Assembly: GCA_945876305.1 (NCBI GenBank)
Contig: CAMCOB010000099.1
Location: 1 to 5,266, forward strand
Reading direction: 5' to 3'
DNA: 5,266 nt
Origin: Bifidobacterium breve
GTDB lineage: Bacteria; Actinomycetota; Thermoleophilia; Miltoncostaeales; Miltoncostaeaceae
Below the pieces are notes generated by a model. The model was not told the origin of the DNA. It did not search any database and saw nothing but the letters and a program-made list of their open reading frames with translations. Both the position numbers and the translations under genes were made by a program. Of this stretch, positions 4,141 through 5,266 are shown piece by piece (within the stretch, counting starts at the first letter, position 1; each line of letters opens with the position of its first letter).

Positions 4141-5153
4141 TGTGATGCCTCCGGAAGCAGCGTGGTGTCCACGGCCGCGGACCCTGACACCTCGGTGGTC
4201 ACGAGGCCCTTCGCCTTCATCCACTTCGCGAGGGCGTCCCACGCCGCAACGTTCATCCCCAGCGGCTTTCCGTTGGCCACGAGCAGCGGCAGGGTGGCTG
4301 CCAGCTGGGCGGCAAGCGGCCCCTTCGCGATATCAGGGTTGGAGGTGATGAGCGCAGCCCTCGCGGCGGACGGGTCGGCCTGCGCCGCTGTGGTGCCCTT
4401 TGCGATGGCGGCTAATGCCCGGCGGATGGCCTCGGGGCGGTCACGGATTGTGTCTTCGCCGGCTGCCAGTACCAGCTCGTCGTAGGCGGGCACCCCATAA
4501 TCCTCAAGCCTGAATACCTTCACCGGTACACCCTTGGCGCGCAGATCGGGTACCTCGATGTTCCAGTACCCACCGATGATGGCGTCCACCTTGCCGGCAG
4601 CGAGCGCGGGGGAGAGGCTGTAGCCCACCACCTTGGTCTGCACCTTGGCTGGGTCACCGCCGGCGCTTCGCACCACGGTGTCGAGCAGCGCGGTGTCGCT
4701 CGGCACCCCCGCAATGCCCACCGTCTTGCCCTCAAGATCCTTGGGCGTGGTGATGCCGCGGTCGGTGCGGGCGATGATCGAGTTCAGCGGCACCGGAACC
4801 ACGGCGCCCACTGCCTTTACGGGTACACCCTTGGACCGGGCGATCAGCAGTTCGGGTGCATACGTAATGACCAGATCCTTCTTGCCCACCGCCGCCTGCA
4901 TCAGATTGGTGGTGGGATCGCTGGGCACCGACGGATCAATCTGCACGCCCTCGCCCACCGCGATCTGGTCAACGATGGCCGTTTCGATTCCGGCATGGTC
5001 GGCGTTGGGGTACCAGTCGAGCGCCAGTGACACCTGCTCGGTGCGCGTACTGGTTGACGTGGCACCAGCGGAGTCGCCGCCGCAGCCTGTCAGGGCAACC
5101 GGGATTGCGAGTGCACTGAGAGCGACAGCGATGGAGCGTGTGATTCGGGGCAC
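4137..5153 (-). CDS. ABC transporter substrate-binding lipoprotein, NMT1/THI5 (ThiY-like) family
   Basis: This is the extracytoplasmic lipid-anchored solute receptor of an ABC importer, 338 residues. The N-terminus MPRITRS is followed by a hydrophobic stretch and lipobox LTGC, with Cys24 as the lipidated residue, then a Gly/Ser/Thr-rich linker (25-38). The NMT1/THI5-like fold shows in LALDWYPNADHAGIETA (43-59), AAVGKKDLVITYAPELLIAR (87-106), ITTPKDLEGKTVGIAGVPSD (134-153) and GYWNIE (195-200). Aromatic residues Trp47, Tyr48, Tyr98, Tyr196 and Trp197 are candidates for stacking on a flat heterocycle. The start is GTG 5153, with GAAGGA six bases upstream; the longer frame from 5225 would put residues before the signal peptide and overlap the permease tail. 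Known relatives bind thiamine-precursor pyrimidines (ThiY) or riboflavin (RibY), so the ligand is only probably a pyrimidine. It lies 20 bp after the permease gene and overlaps the Lin0512 gene by 4 bp. Confidence 0.9.
   Translation of the reverse strand: MPRITRSIAVALSALAIPVALTGCGGDSAGATSTSTRTEQVSLALDWYPNADHAGIETAIVDQIAVGEGVQIDPSVPSDPTTNLMQAAVGKKDLVITYAPELLIARSKGVPVKAVGAVVPVPLNSIIARTDRGITTPKDLEGKTVGIAGVPSDTALLDTVVRSAGGDPAKVQTKVVGYSLSPALAAGKVDAIIGGYWNIEVPDLRAKGVPVKVFRLEDYGVPAYDELVLAAGEDTIRDRPEAIRRALAAIAKGTTAAQADPSAARAALITSNPDIAKGPLAAQLAATLPLLVANGKPLGMNVAAWDALAKWMKAKGLVTTEVSGSAAVDTTLLPEASQ
4147..4152 (-). promoter_or_regulatory. Ribosome binding site of the Lin0512 gene
   Basis: The minus strand reads GGAGGC here, with CATCACA before GTG 4140, so the GGAGG core stands at good spacing. 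It lies inside the 3' end of the lipoprotein gene and decides the start in favour of the GTGA overlap. Confidence 0.7.
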
Positions 5154-5159
5154 GGCGTT

Positions 5160-5165
5160 TCCTTC
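5160..5165 (-). promoter_or_regulatory. Ribosome binding site of the lipoprotein gene
   Basis: The minus strand reads GAAGGA, then six bases (AACGCC), then GTG 5153. It lies in the 20-bp gap after the upstream permease stop and fixes the lipoprotein start so that the signal peptide begins at the N-terminus. Confidence 0.7.
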
Positions 5166-5173
5166 GTACGGGG

Positions 5174-5266
5174 TCAGTTGGAACCGGGGCGGGTGCCCCG
5201 GCGTAAGTAGGGCAGGGCGGCCCACTCGGCGGTGGCCACGATGAGAAACATGGCGATACCGATGAG
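5174..5266 (-). CDS. Probable ABC transporter permease, C-terminal tail only
   Basis: The minus-strand frame is open from the right edge to TGA at 5176-5174, showing the last 30 residues. They start with a hydrophobic stretch (LIGIAMFLIVATAEW) and end in a basic tail (YLRRGTRPGSN). This is what the last membrane helix and cytosolic tail of a BPD-type (ThiX-like) permease look like, and a permease is the expected partner directly before the substrate-binding protein gene. The fragment is too short to prove the family; the assignment rests on hydrophobicity and position. Confidence 0.6.
   Translation of the reverse strand, partial: LIGIAMFLIVATAEWAALPYLRRGTRPGSN

Noticed and set aside
4141..4242. 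N-terminal extension of the Lin0512 protein
   Set aside because: The Arg/Gly-rich extension shadows the lipoprotein gene; GTG 4140 has GGAGG and a GTGA overlap.
3631..4485. 284-residue plus-strand open frame
   Set aside because: It begins in repeat DNA and runs antisense across the Lin0512 and lipoprotein genes; its low-complexity composition is typical of a GC-rich shadow frame.
5154..5225. N-terminal extension of the lipoprotein from ATG 5225
   Set aside because: It would put 24 residues before the signal peptide and overlap the permease tail; GTG 5153 has a good ribosome binding site.

Overview
The window is a compact, GC-rich stretch of bacterial chromosome with GTG starts, stop/start overlaps and very short gaps. 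Its style, together with a RecO carrying a four-cysteine zinc site and the actinobacterial look of several proteins, suggests a high-GC actinobacterium-like lineage. Thermoleophilia is possible, but the sequence alone does not settle it.

Left block (1-2346, plus strand): the C-terminal part of a pyrimidine-nucleoside (thymidine) phosphorylase runs in from the left edge. It is followed without a gap by mutM (formamidopyrimidine-DNA glycosylase) and a P1/DmpA-type self-cleaving aminopeptidase. Both junctions are TGATG, where stop and start share one base, so the three genes look like one translationally coupled operon. Nucleoside salvage and oxidised-base repair share a nucleotide theme; the peptidase does not obviously fit it.

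Middle block (2343-3382): a small CPYC glutaredoxin on the minus strand ends inside the last codons of the peptidase gene (4-bp tail-to-tail overlap). It diverges from recO (plus strand) across only 44 bp, and those 44 bp hold a perfect 12-bp palindrome.

Intergenic block (3383-3780): this 398-bp convergent gap between recO and the right-hand operon is the most unusual part of the window. It holds four same-orientation copies of a 47-bp repeat spaced 72, 83 and 72 bp apart. Each has a GTGCAC-like head, a GTAG tetranucleotide in three of four copies, then C-rich/G-rich arms (CTGACCCC ... GGGGTCAGACCCC) that can form alternative hairpins. The layout recalls REP elements moved by RAYT (TnpA_REP) transposases, but no transposase is present here. 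The last copy is followed by a T-rich stretch and could terminate transcription.

Right block (3781-5266, minus strand): an operon enters from the right edge with the C-terminal tail of a probable ABC permease. After 20 bp comes an NMT1/THI5-like substrate-binding lipoprotein, then, through a GTGA overlap, a small Lin0512-family protein of unknown function. The most likely role is uptake of a thiamine-precursor pyrimidine or a similar heterocycle. The coupled Lin0512 gene is a guilt-by-association lead for that family.
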